This document shows positions 9,023 through 16,557 of a DNA stretch of 64,000 bases, in pieces (the first letter of the stretch is position 1; every line of letters starts with the position of its first letter). The translations under genes and the position numbers were made by a program. Origin of the DNA: JAENVU01 sp046598395 (GTDB taxonomy: Bacteria > Actinomycetota > Acidimicrobiia > IMCC26256 > JAENVU01); the NCBI GenBank assembly GCA_046598395.1, contig JBKJIQ010000026.1:1-64000 (forward strand). Direction: 5' to 3'. A model generated the notes under the pieces. It was not told where the DNA came from. It made no database searches and was given only the letters and a program-made list of their open reading frames with translations.

Positions 9023-9481
9023 GTGAAGGTCTCCACCCGCGGCGATTACGCCGCCCGGGCGTTGCTGTCGTTGGCCCTCCACGGCACCGACCGACCGACT
9101 TCGGTCAAGGAAATCGCGGAGCGAACGAACCTCCCCCAGCCGTACTTGGAGCAGATCCTCCTCGCGATCAAAGGCGCAGGACTCGTACGATCGAAACGCG
9201 GTGTCGGCGGTGGCTACGTGCTCGCCCGCCCGCCCGAGGAGATCTCCCTGGCCGAGATCCTTGCCGCCGTCGACGGCCCCCTCACCACGCTCCCCGACCA
9301 ACACGACCATTGCGAAGGCCACTGCGTTCTCCAGGAAGTCTGGGTCGGCGTCTCCGACGAAATGGGTCGGTACCTCGCGGCCCACACCCTTGCGGAACTC
9401 GCGTCCCGGACTCGGACCGGTCACGCCGATTCACCGCGGCAGTCGGGTGCCCAAGACGGTGGGCGGATCGGCAACCGGTGA
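9023..9481 (+). CDS. Rrf2-family transcriptional regulator
   Basis: The 152-aa product starts at GTG 9023 (MKVSTRGDYAARALLSLAL). It has the Rrf2 winged helix: VKEIAERTNLPQPYLEQIL as recognition helix and SKRGVGGGYVLARPPEEI as wing. Only two cysteines, Cys97 and Cys101 (CEGHC), sit in the region where Fe-S Rrf2 proteins such as IscR carry three, so an Fe-S cluster would need another ligand, perhaps the nearby His residues. It is divergent from the phosphodiesterase gene and may regulate it, but no operator was identified. Confidence 0.88.
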   Translation: MKVSTRGDYAARALLSLALHGTDRPTSVKEIAERTNLPQPYLEQILLAIKGAGLVRSKRGVGGGYVLARPPEEISLAEILAAVDGPLTTLPDQHDHCEGHCVLQEVWVGVSDEMGRYLAAHTLAELASRTRTGHADSPRQSGAQDGGRIGNR

Positions 9482-9513
9482 CGGGCGGCGCCCACGCGGC
9501 GCGCGCGAGGTCG

Positions 9514-10923
9514 TCAAGGCGATCGAAGTTCGATCACGACATCGAGTCCACCACTGGGCGCCGCGTCGAGCCGGACGGTTCCACCGTCGCCCTCCACCAG
9601 TTGCCGCACAATCGACAATCCCAGCCCGGCACCACCACGATTCGCCGGCACCCGCCAGAAGCGGTCGAATGCGCGGGCCCGCTGGTCATCGGTCATCCCA
9701 GGCCCTTCATCGGTGACTCTCATCGTCACCACTGAGCCCAGGACCACGGCCGACACGCGAATCGCACCGGCTCTCGGCGAGACCTCGATCGCGTTGGCGA
9801 TGAGATTGTCGAGCACCTGCTCCAACCGGCCCGGTGTCGCGCGCACGGAGATCGACGGGTCGATCGCGGACGCGAGTGCGACCTCATGCTCATCGGCAAA
9901 CGCGGCCCAGGCCTCAATGCGGCCGTCGACAATCGATGCGAGTTCGAGCGCGCGTGCGCTCACTCCCGACCGTTCGGCGCGCGCAAGTTCCAGCAGACCA
10001 TCCACGAGGCGCGACAGTCGTGCCACCTCATCAAGCGATCCCGCAACATCCGCAGTCGCGGCAACTCGACCCTCAGGTTCCAAACCGCCGCCCGGTTGTT
10101 TTTGCGAATCCGCCAATTCGGATTCGAGGTTCTCCAACCGCAGCCGCAGCGCGGTCAGTGGGGTCCGGAGTTGGTGCGAAGCATCCGCGACGAACTCACG
10201 TTGGGAACTCACTAACCGTTCAAGGCGTTGCGCAGTGGTATTGAAACTCTCCGTGACGTCTCGAATCTCTCGAGGACCGTCGGGTACGGCGACCCGAACG
10301 TCGAGTGCGCCGGAACCGAAGTCGGCCGACGCCGCGGCCAGACGTTCGATGGGAATGGTGACCTGACGCGCGAGTCGGAGACTGACCAGAAATACGATCA
10401 ACAGGATGACGCATCCAATCGCAATCAGAATCCCCCAGCCCTGCTCGATCCGTGCGTCCACGTAGGAGGTGGGGTACGTGACGCGGAGCGCGCCGATCAG
10501 GTCTCGCCCATTTACGATCGGCACCGCGAAGTACAAAATATCGTGACCGAGGGTCTTGGAGTAACGCGATCCCTTCACTTCCTTGCGGGCCAAGGCAGAC
10601 TTGAACTCCGGGCGATTCCGGAAGTTCTCATCGTCGGCCGGTGACTGATCAGAGTCGGCGATCACCTTCCCACTGCGCCGGATCACCACAACCCGACCAC
10701 CGGTATCGGCCTTGTAATCGCGCGCGAGGTTGCGCACCATTGCTAGCTCATTCGCCTCGAACCCTTCCTCGGCACGGATCGACAACGCGAGTGCATCGCG
10801 TTCCACTGACGCCGTGAGGCGTCGGCGTTGCTCACGCGCGTAGATGAATCCGAGCGGAAGCTCGAGGAGCAACAGCACAACGAGCGTGAGCGTGAGGTAG
10901 CTCAGTAAGAGCCGGCGACGCAC
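9514..10923 (-). CDS. Membrane sensor histidine kinase
   Basis: The 469-aa product has TM1 at about residues 5-28, an extracytoplasmic sensor of roughly 130 residues, and TM2 at about 163-183. Then follow a HAMP linker, a HisKA helix with phospho-acceptor His250 (ADASHQLRTPLTALR) and an HATPase domain with N box (LDNLIANAIEVS) and G boxes (DEGPGM, GGAGLGLSIV). It starts at GTG 10923, three bases after the response-regulator stop, so the pair form one two-component operon. The signal is unknown. The sensor region contains DILYFAVPIVNGRDLIGALR, which resembles a dCache/PAS-like fold. Confidence 0.93.
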   Translation of the reverse strand: MRRRLLLSYLTLTLVVLLLLELPLGFIYAREQRRRLTASVERDALALSIRAEEGFEANELAMVRNLARDYKADTGGRVVVIRRSGKVIADSDQSPADDENFRNRPEFKSALARKEVKGSRYSKTLGHDILYFAVPIVNGRDLIGALRVTYPTSYVDARIEQGWGILIAIGCVILLIVFLVSLRLARQVTIPIERLAAASADFGSGALDVRVAVPDGPREIRDVTESFNTTAQRLERLVSSQREFVADASHQLRTPLTALRLRLENLESELADSQKQPGGGLEPEGRVAATADVAGSLDEVARLSRLVDGLLELARAERSGVSARALELASIVDGRIEAWAAFADEHEVALASAIDPSISVRATPGRLEQVLDNLIANAIEVSPRAGAIRVSAVVLGSVVTMRVTDEGPGMTDDQRARAFDRFWRVPANRGGAGLGLSIVRQLVEGDGGTVRLDAAPSGGLDVVIELRSP

Positions 10924-10926
10924 GGA

Positions 10927-11637
10927 TCAACCGACGTCGACGTCGAGGACTGCGGGGTCCCCAATATCGGGATCGGCGTCGGGATCAACCAGGCGGAACC
11001 CAACGCCGCGGACCGTCTCGATCCACGTCGGGTCCCCGAGCTTCTTGCGCACTGACGCCACGTGAACATCCAAGGTCTTGGTCGGGCCGTACCAATGCGG
11101 ATCCCAGACCCGCTCCAGAATCGTGGTTCGTTCGAACAGCGACCCTGGCTCCTCCGCGAGGAGCGCTACGAGGTCGAACTCCTTCGGCGTCAACGCGAGT
11201 TCCTCACCCGCCAGCACCGCCCGGTGGGTTCGAACATCGATGGTCAATGCACCGATGGTGCGGACGTCGGCGTCCTCCACCGAGCGCGGTGCGGTCCGAC
11301 GCATGACGGCGCGGATACGCGCCACCAACTCGCGGAATCCAAACGGTTTCACGAGGTAGTCATCCGCGCCGAGTTCCAAACCGACCACGCGGTCGGCTTC
11401 GTCACCACGAGCAGTCACCACGATGATCGGAACGTCGGATCGGCTGCGCAGCTGGTGGCAAATCGCGAACCCGTCTATATCGGGCATTCCGAGATCGAGC
11501 AGCACCAGGTCATAGCCCGAAGCCGCCAACGCAGCTTCACCGGTCACCGCGCGCGAAACGATGAATCCTTCGCGCTCCAGGCCCCGGGCCAGAGGGGCCG
11601 CGATTGCATCGTCGTCCTCGACCATCAGCAGGTGCAT
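10927..11637 (-). CDS. OmpR-family response regulator
   Basis: The 236-aa product starts at ATG 11637 (MHLLMVEDDDAIAAPLA); the longer open frame is rejected because the receiver domain must start here. The acidic pocket is Asp8-Asp9, the phospho-acceptor is Asp48 (LLDLGMP), followed by Thr in VVTAR and Lys in YLVKPF. The C-terminal winged-helix DNA-binding domain shows LTPKEFDLVALLAEEPG and VASVRKKLGDP. It works with the adjacent kinase and diverges from the ApbE operon, which it may control; the 121-bp spacer shows no repeat clear enough to name as its site. Confidence 0.95.
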   Translation of the reverse strand: MHLLMVEDDDAIAAPLARGLEREGFIVSRAVTGEAALAASGYDLVLLDLGMPDIDGFAICHQLRSRSDVPIIVVTARGDEADRVVGLELGADDYLVKPFGFRELVARIRAVMRRTAPRSVEDADVRTIGALTIDVRTHRAVLAGEELALTPKEFDLVALLAEEPGSLFERTTILERVWDPHWYGPTKTLDVHVASVRKKLGDPTWIETVRGVGFRLVDPDADPDIGDPAVLDVDVG

Positions 11638-11758
11638 GCCTCCACCATCGCGCACTTGACGGTTCTGCATCCGACCCTTTGCCGATTCATGGGGTACTGC
11701 CGACCAGCTCCTGGCAATTGGTTCCGTACGGTGGGATTCCACCCCCAAGGAGGACACC

Positions 11759-12172
11759 ATGAACCGTAGAAAAGCCCTCGCCGCCGCCGCCGCGGTCAGC
11801 ATGAGCATCACCGGACTCGCCGCGGCTGCCGGCGCCACCATGCACGTGTTCGATATCGCGGATGCCAGCACCAGCGTGGGGAAGATCAGTCCGGTCAGCC
11901 CCGCGTCAACGCTGCCCCCCGAGATCGAGCGCCACACGCTCATCGTCTCGGACCCCGCCGCCGAGCCGGCCTCCGAGTCGGCTTCCGAGTCTTCGGTCCC
12001 GTCGTCGGACCGCTCCAGCAACGGCTCGGAAGAACGCGGCGAGTCTGGCTCCGAGCGCCATGATCCTGTGAACGCCGCGCCCGCCCCCGCAACTGCCCCT
12101 ACGCCGGTGCCGGGCCCCGTGAATCGCCCCAGCCCCATTGGCGGCGATGACCACGAGCTCGGCGACGACTGA
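11759..12172 (+). CDS. Exported low-complexity protein, first gene of ApbE operon
   Basis: The 137-aa product follows a perfect AAGGAGG site (11747-11753). Residues 1-26 form a signal peptide (MNRRKALAAAAAVSMSITGL, then Ala-rich). The mature part is Ser/Glu- then Pro/Ala-rich, with direct short repeats (EPASESASESS) and an acidic end GGDDHELGDD, and has no recognisable domain. Its stop overlaps the start of the next gene (TGATG). By position it should belong with the ApbE/YedZ-like redox module, but no FMN-binding domain is visible. The acidic His/Asp tail could bind metal; this is a guess. Confidence 0.72.
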   Translation: MNRRKALAAAAAVSMSITGLAAAAGATMHVFDIADASTSVGKISPVSPASTLPPEIERHTLIVSDPAAEPASESASESSVPSSDRSSNGSEERGESGSERHDPVNAAPAPATAPTPVPGPVNRPSPIGGDDHELGDD

Positions 12173-12639
12173 TGCGTCAATCACGGCGCCGTCCGGCGGA
12201 GGGGAGCAGAATCCTCGCCGCCGGGATCGCCGTCGGTATCTTCAGCGGCGCCATTGCGTTCATCGCCACCAATGCGCCGGCTGCGGTCGTCGCGGCGCCC
12301 GCGACCCCGACCCCAATCCAGACCGCCGTTGCGCTCCCCCAGAAGGTCATCTGGGTCGACGTGATCCATGTCCCCGCGCCACCGGCCGCGGCACCGCCCA
12401 CCGCGGGTGGCCCGCCCAGCGTGGGAACGGCCCGCCGCTCCACCACGTCGGGCCCAGCAGCGTCGGGCCCAGCAACGTCGGGCCCAGCAACGTCGGGCCC
12501 AGCAACGTCGGGCCCAGCAACGTCGGGCCCAGCAACGTCGGAGGTGAGTTCGGCACCCCCATCCGTGTCACCGGTCGCAGCACCAGCGGCCGCGCCGGCC
12601 CCGACCTCACCACCGGCGACCACGACCGGGCCCTCCTAA
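12172..12639 (+). CDS. Membrane-anchored protein with SGPAT pentapeptide repeats
   Basis: The 155-aa product has a basic N-terminus and one membrane or signal segment (RILAAGIAVGIFSGAIAFIA, about residues 13-32), then a Pro/Ala-rich stalk. About six copies of T-S-G-P-A follow, encoded by a 15-bp tandem repeat, then another Pro/Ala/Thr-rich tail. No globular domain is seen. It overlaps its upstream neighbour by one base and its stop TAA overlaps the apbE ATG, so the four genes look like one transcript. The copy number of the repeat is likely to vary between strains. Function unknown. Confidence 0.7.
   Translation: MRQSRRRPAEGSRILAAGIAVGIFSGAIAFIATNAPAAVVAAPATPTPIQTAVALPQKVIWVDVIHVPAPPAAAPPTAGGPPSVGTARRSTTSGPAASGPATSGPATSGPATSGPATSGPATSEVSSAPPSVSPVAAPAAAPAPTSPPATTTGPS
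12445..12540. repeat. 15-bp in-frame tandem repeat, about 6.4 copies
   Basis: The unit ACGTCGGGCCCAGCA runs from 12445, with one base change in copy 2 and a 6-base partial copy at the end. The unit length is a multiple of three, so copy changes add or remove TSGPA blocks without shifting the frame. Confidence 0.95.
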
Positions 12640-13595
12640 TGCACGCCGCTCGGTTCGCCGCCATGGGGACCCGGTGCCATGTGCTTGTCCTGGGTGGCAG
12701 CGCCGAGTTGGTGCAGATCGGATGCGACCGCATCGACCAACTCGAGCGCCGCTGGAGCCGGTTCCGGCATGACTCAGAACTGTGCCGGATCAACGCGGCA
12801 GCCGGTCGACCGGTGCGAGTGAGTGCAGACACCGTGCTCGCGGTGAGCGCGGCGATCGACGCATGGCACCGACTCGATGGCGCCTTTGACCCCACCGTGC
12901 TCGACGCGCTCGAACAGTCCGGATACGACCGCACGTTTGTTGACCTGCCCACCTGCGACGACCCCCATCGCAACACCGCGGCAAGGCGCCAGGATGACGA
13001 GTGGGGCTCCACCCTGGTGCCCACGATGAAGGCGGCGCCCGGCTGCGGTGCGCCCGGCTGCGGTGCGATCGTCGTCGACCCCATCGTCTCGTCGGTACAG
13101 GTTCCGGTTGGCGTTCGGCTCGATCTGGGCGGTATCGGCAAAGGACTCGCGGCCGATCTCGTCGCCGACCTGCTGATGCGCGCCGGCGCGCAAGGCGTAC
13201 TCGTCAACATCGGTGGCGACCTGCGAGTTGCCGGCGACCACCCGACACCCGACGGTTGGATCATCGGACTCGATGCCCTCCCCGGAAGGTCGCTGCGACT
13301 CGTGACCGGTGGTCTCGCCACGAGCGCGATCACCAAGCGCCGGTGGTGGCGCCATGGCCAGGTAGCCCACCACGTGATCGACCCTCACACCAGCCTGCCC
13401 GCCACCGACAGCGCCGCGCTCGCCACGGTCGTCGCCGATTGCGCCATGGCCGCCGAGACGCTGGCGACCGCGGCGCTCCTCGCAGGCCCCGATAACGGCG
13501 TCGCGCTGCTCAGAGCGCATCGGGCATCCGGGGTTATCGTGGGACGCGACGACACCACTCGAACCACCGCTGACCTGTTGTCACTCGTCGAATGA
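12639..13595 (+). CDS. apbE: FAD:protein FMN transferase (ApbE)
   Basis: A 318-aa enzyme that covalently attaches FMN to Thr/Ser of a target protein. Family motifs are present: AAMGTRCHV at the N-terminus, DLGGIGKGLAADLV near residue 166, VNIGGDLRV, LATSAITKRRW and HHVIDPHTSLPA. It starts at ATG 12639, overlapping the previous stop. A 15-bp direct duplication at 13035-13064 inserts a repeated A-P-G-C-G in a poorly conserved loop before the DLGGIGKG motif. No signal peptide or lipobox is seen, so it is probably cytoplasmic unless the start is elsewhere. Its target is not evident in the operon. Confidence 0.9.
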   Translation: MHAARFAAMGTRCHVLVLGGSAELVQIGCDRIDQLERRWSRFRHDSELCRINAAAGRPVRVSADTVLAVSAAIDAWHRLDGAFDPTVLDALEQSGYDRTFVDLPTCDDPHRNTAARRQDDEWGSTLVPTMKAAPGCGAPGCGAIVVDPIVSSVQVPVGVRLDLGGIGKGLAADLVADLLMRAGAQGVLVNIGGDLRVAGDHPTPDGWIIGLDALPGRSLRLVTGGLATSAITKRRWWRHGQVAHHVIDPHTSLPATDSAALATVVADCAMAAETLATAALLAGPDNGVALLRAHRASGVIVGRDDTTRTTADLLSLVE

Positions 13596-14182
13596 CTGCC
13601 AAGATCTGGTGGTACCTCGCCCGGTCCTCAGGCCTCGTCGCCTGGGCGATCGCAGGGGTCGCAATCCTGCTCGGGCTCCTGCTCTCCGGCCGGCTCCGGC
13701 GCGTACCCACGCCCGCATGGCAGCAGGACCTCCATCGCTTCCTCGGCGGGCTCTCGGTGGTCTTTCTCGGCCTGCACCTCACCGGCCTTGCCTTCGACTC
13801 GACCGTTGCATTCGGTCCGGCCGAACTCGCAATCCCGATGGCATCGACATGGCGGCCGGGCGCCGTCACCTGGGGCATCGCGGGTGCGTACGCGCTCGTG
13901 ATCGTCGAGGCGTCCTCGCTGCTCATTCGTCGGCTCCCCCGCAAGCTGTGGCGCGCGATTCACTTTCTGAGCTACGTGGTGTGGATCTCCGGCACGGTGC
14001 ACGCGCTCGAGTCCGGAACCGATGCCGAGATCGTGCGCGTCATCGCGATCGTCGGATCGGTGCTCATCTTCAATCTGAGCGCGTTGCGGATCGTGGGGCG
14101 CCGAGTGAAGCGAGCGCGGCCGCAAGCTCGGGCGGCAACGCCGACTCGAACCGCATCTCGACTCCCGACACCGGGTGGGTGA
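13592..14182 (+). CDS. Ferric-reductase-like (YedZ/MsrQ-type) haem membrane protein
   Basis: A 196-aa integral membrane protein whose ATG overlaps the apbE stop (ATGA). It has about five hydrophobic segments, beginning YLARSSGLVAWAIAGVAILL. Candidate haem-ligand His residues occur in LHRFLGGLSVVFLGLHLTGL and RAIHFLSYVVWISGTVHAL, the paired-helix pattern of the ferric-reductase transmembrane family. With ApbE it suggests an electron-transfer chain to the cell surface. The last 113 bp overlap the 3' end of rluD on the other strand; the C-terminal Arg-rich tail lies wholly in that overlap. Confidence 0.8.
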   Translation: MTAKIWWYLARSSGLVAWAIAGVAILLGLLLSGRLRRVPTPAWQQDLHRFLGGLSVVFLGLHLTGLAFDSTVAFGPAELAIPMASTWRPGAVTWGIAGAYALVIVEASSLLIRRLPRKLWRAIHFLSYVVWISGTVHALESGTDAEIVRVIAIVGSVLIFNLSALRIVGRRVKRARPQARAATPTRTASRLPTPGG

Positions 14183-15023
14183 AGGCCAGTTCGGCCGCGT
14201 GAAGAAACGGACGGGCAATCACGGGGTCCCGCGTTCCGTAGACCGAATCCCCGAGCACCGGATGATCAATCGCCGCAAGGTGCACTCGGATCTGGTGGGT
14301 CCGGCCGGTTTCGAGGGTGACCGCGAGCTGGGCGGCGTCGTCAAACACCGCGGTGACCTCGTAGTGGGTGCGGGCTTCCTTGCCTCCCGCTCGCACCGCC
14401 ATCTTCGTGGGCATTCGCGTCGACCGACCGATCGGCGCGTCGACGGTTCCCCTGGTGGAACTCGGGTTCCCGCGCACGACCGCGATGTAGTGACGCGCGA
14501 CCGTGCGCTCGCTGAGCGCGGCCACGAGAAACTCGTAGGCGAGCTGCGTTCGGGCGACCACGAGGAGCCCACTCGTCTCACGATCGAGCCGGTGGACAAT
14601 CCCTGGACGGGCCGGATCGCCGACTCCCCCGAGATCAAAGCGCGCGAGCAGTGCGTTCACCAGCGTTGCGTCCGGATGGCCGGCACCCGGGTGCACCACG
14701 AGCCCGGCGGCCTTGTCCACCACGATCACGTCGTCATCCGAATACACGACGTCGATCTCGATGTCGGGCTCCGGTCCGGGCGGCGCGGACTCGGCCGGCT
14801 CCGCTCGCCACTCCAACATGGTTCCGGGAACGAGCTTCGCGCTCCGAGACGCAACCCGGCCGTCCACATAGACATCCCCGGCCTCGACCAAGATCTTCAC
14901 CGCGGCGCGCGACCACCCGGTCAGCAGCGCGACCGCTCGATCCACCCGCTCACCGGCCAACGACTCCGGCACCACCACCGGCTCATGGATCGAACCCGAT
15001 GCGGACTCGCGGTCAACACTCAT
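14070..15023 (-). CDS. rluD: RluA-family 23S rRNA pseudouridine synthase (RluD-like)
   Basis: The 317-aa product has an N-terminal S4 RNA-binding domain (ERVDRAVALLTGWSRAAVKI, about residues 24-43) and the catalytic motif RPGIVHRLDRETSGLLVVAR with the nucleophilic Asp in HRLDRET. GRTHQIRVHLAAIDHPVLGD follows as the second conserved block. It isomerises uridines in large-subunit rRNA. The ATG overlaps the lspA stop by four bases, a pairing common in actinobacteria. The 3' end runs 113 bp into the convergent YedZ-like gene. Confidence 0.93.
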   Translation of the reverse strand: MSVDRESASGSIHEPVVVPESLAGERVDRAVALLTGWSRAAVKILVEAGDVYVDGRVASRSAKLVPGTMLEWRAEPAESAPPGPEPDIEIDVVYSDDDVIVVDKAAGLVVHPGAGHPDATLVNALLARFDLGGVGDPARPGIVHRLDRETSGLLVVARTQLAYEFLVAALSERTVARHYIAVVRGNPSSTRGTVDAPIGRSTRMPTKMAVRAGGKEARTHYEVTAVFDDAAQLAVTLETGRTHQIRVHLAAIDHPVLGDSVYGTRDPVIARPFLHAAELAFTHPVSGVEMRFESALPPELAAALASLGAPRSATRSD

Positions 15024-15550
15024 GTCAGGTCCTCATGGCTCGGAGCGGCGGCTTTGGCCGGCGACGACGTGCGAAACGTGGCGATGATGAGGAGGACCAC
15101 ACCGATATCGATGGCGGCATCCGCGACATTGAACGACGGCCAAGGGCCGAGATGCACAAAGTCAACAACATGGCCGCGCAAGAATCCCGGGGACCGCACC
15201 AGCCGGTCGGTGAGATTGCCGAGCGCACCACCGAGGACCAACGACAATGCGATGACCGTGAGGCGGTCGGTCGTGCGCCGCAGGGTATACACCAGCCAGA
15301 CGGTGAGACCGATCGCGAGTAGTGCAAGCACGACGGTCGCGTTCGTGAAGGTGCTGAACGCGCCACCGGCGTTTCGCACGACGCGGAACTCAACGTCGGT
15401 TCCGATGATCGAGATGGGTACCGTGCCCCGCGCCGCCATGAGCGACTTCGTCACCTGATCCAGCACCAAGATCGTGCCGACGATCAGCGGCACCCGCAGG
15501 CGCGACGTGCCTGTTTTATCGACGGCGCTCGACACGCTGTTTGCAATCAA
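15020..15550 (-). CDS. lspA: Lipoprotein signal peptidase (LspA)
   Basis: A 176-aa polytopic membrane aspartyl protease that cleaves prolipoprotein signal peptides after lipidation. Motifs: VLDQVTKSL in helix 1, FRVVRNAGGAFS, and the catalytic Asp pair in LGNLTDRLVR and FNVADAAID. The longest frame starts at TTG 15550; a GTG five codons inside is an alternative. The beginning overlaps the end of the TraR-like gene by 35 bp and the end overlaps rluD by four, so TraR-lspA-rluD form a tight operon. Confidence 0.94.
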   Translation of the reverse strand: MIANSVSSAVDKTGTSRLRVPLIVGTILVLDQVTKSLMAARGTVPISIIGTDVEFRVVRNAGGAFSTFTNATVVLALLAIGLTVWLVYTLRRTTDRLTVIALSLVLGGALGNLTDRLVRSPGFLRGHVVDFVHLGPWPSFNVADAAIDIGVVLLIIATFRTSSPAKAAAPSHEDLT

Positions 15551-16346
15551 CGCACGTGTCGGCCCACGGGATCGCCTCCAAGCGAGCTACCGGGATCCGG
15601 CGACCGGCGGGAGAGCACAGTCCGTAGGTTCCGTCAACGATCCGCTGGAGCGCAGCGTCGATCTCATCGACCGCGAGCCGAGCCGTCGCCGACATCATGA
15701 GGTCGCGCTCACGCTCGACGCTGATGGTGTCGCCCTCGCCGGACTCCTCATCGAACTGCGTATCACCCTGTTCGCGCTGATCAACCAGTGCGTCGGCGTC
15801 GGCCTGGAGATCTTCGGCCTGACGTACGTGGCGGGCGCGCTCCTCGTCGAGAATCTCCCGGAGTCGTTCCATGGTCTTGGGCGTGATATTCGGCGACTGC
15901 TTCGGAACGAAGAGCCCCGACAGCGCGCAGGTCCGACCGGCAGGCTGCTTCTTCACTGGGACCGGCTTGACCGCGACTTTGACCACCGCTTTCGTTGCGG
16001 CTTTCGCCGGTGTGGCTTTCTTGGCCGGAGTTGGTTTGCTGGGAGTTGCTCTGGCCGCCGTTGCCTTCGCCGGCGCGGCCTTCTTGGCGCCAGTCGCTTT
16101 TGCGGTGGACTTCGTCGCAGCCGGCTTCACTGGCGCCTTCTTGACCGCGGCCGGGGCCGGTGCCTTCTTCGTCGCGATCCTGGCTGCCGCCTTCTTGGCT
16201 ACGGGCGCGGGCTTCTTGGCGATCTTGGCTGCCGCCTTCTTGGCTGCGGGCGCGGGCTTCTTGGCGACCGCGGCCTTTTTGGGGGCGACCTTCACAGGGA
16301 CGGCTTTCTTGGCGACAGGGGCCTTCCGGCCGGTGGCTTTGGCCAT
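15516..16346 (-). CDS. TraR/DksA-type protein with histone-like Lys/Ala-rich N-terminus
   Basis: The 276-aa product starts at ATG 16346 (MAKATGRKAPVAKK). Residues 1 to about 150 are made of AKKPA/AKKA-type Lys/Ala/Pro repeats resembling histone H1 tails. The C-terminal part is a DksA-like coiled coil (PKTMERLREILDEERARH) with a zinc-finger region. The finger is incomplete: Cys244 is followed at the CxxC position by Ala247, while Cys265 and Cys268 (TCVDC) are intact. Three Cys may still bind metal, or the site may be structural only. The tail would favour nucleic-acid binding, by analogy with HU-type mycobacterial proteins; this is inference. Confidence 0.85.
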   Translation of the reverse strand: MAKATGRKAPVAKKAVPVKVAPKKAAVAKKPAPAAKKAAAKIAKKPAPVAKKAAARIATKKAPAPAAVKKAPVKPAATKSTAKATGAKKAAPAKATAARATPSKPTPAKKATPAKAATKAVVKVAVKPVPVKKQPAGRTCALSGLFVPKQSPNITPKTMERLREILDEERARHVRQAEDLQADADALVDQREQGDTQFDEESGEGDTISVERERDLMMSATARLAVDEIDAALQRIVDGTYGLCSPAGRRIPVARLEAIPWADTCVDCKQRVERRR

Positions 16347-16511
16347 CGGAATCCTCCGGGCTGGCGACGGAACCGGGGGATGGTAGTGCAGAACCACTCA
16401 AAATCCACGAACACCCGACCCAACGCGACTGGAATACCAGCCGCGGTCGAGGTGAAGCCGGACGAGCAGTTTGGCGAGGAAGCATCCCGACCAGCACCGC
16501 GGCCGAAACAT

Positions 16512-16535
16512 TCGAGCGAACGAGCCATCAGGACG
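16512..16535. repeat. Dispersed intergenic repeat, partial copy B
   Basis: The core box TCGAGCGAACGAGCCATCAG plus GACG matches the box at 42641 and 51738. It lies 22 bp before the ileS start, in the 211-bp divergent gap between ileS and the TraR-like gene. A weaker GAGGTGA-containing stretch from about 16449 may be the rest of the element. The remainder of the gap shows nothing else recognisable. Confidence 0.55.
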
Positions 16536-16557
16536 ACGAGCAATTGTAAAGTGCCTG

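Noticed and set aside
12445..12540. SGPAT repeats as a multiple flavinylation site
   Set aside because: The acceptor motif has no Pro between Gly and Ala; kept only as a hypothesis within the ApbE finding.
16425..16460. Possible T-box leader upstream of ileS (TGGAATACC then CCGCGG)
   Set aside because: The T-box core needs TGG-N-ACCGCG together; here the two parts are separated and no specifier stem is evident. Rfam T-box search would settle it.
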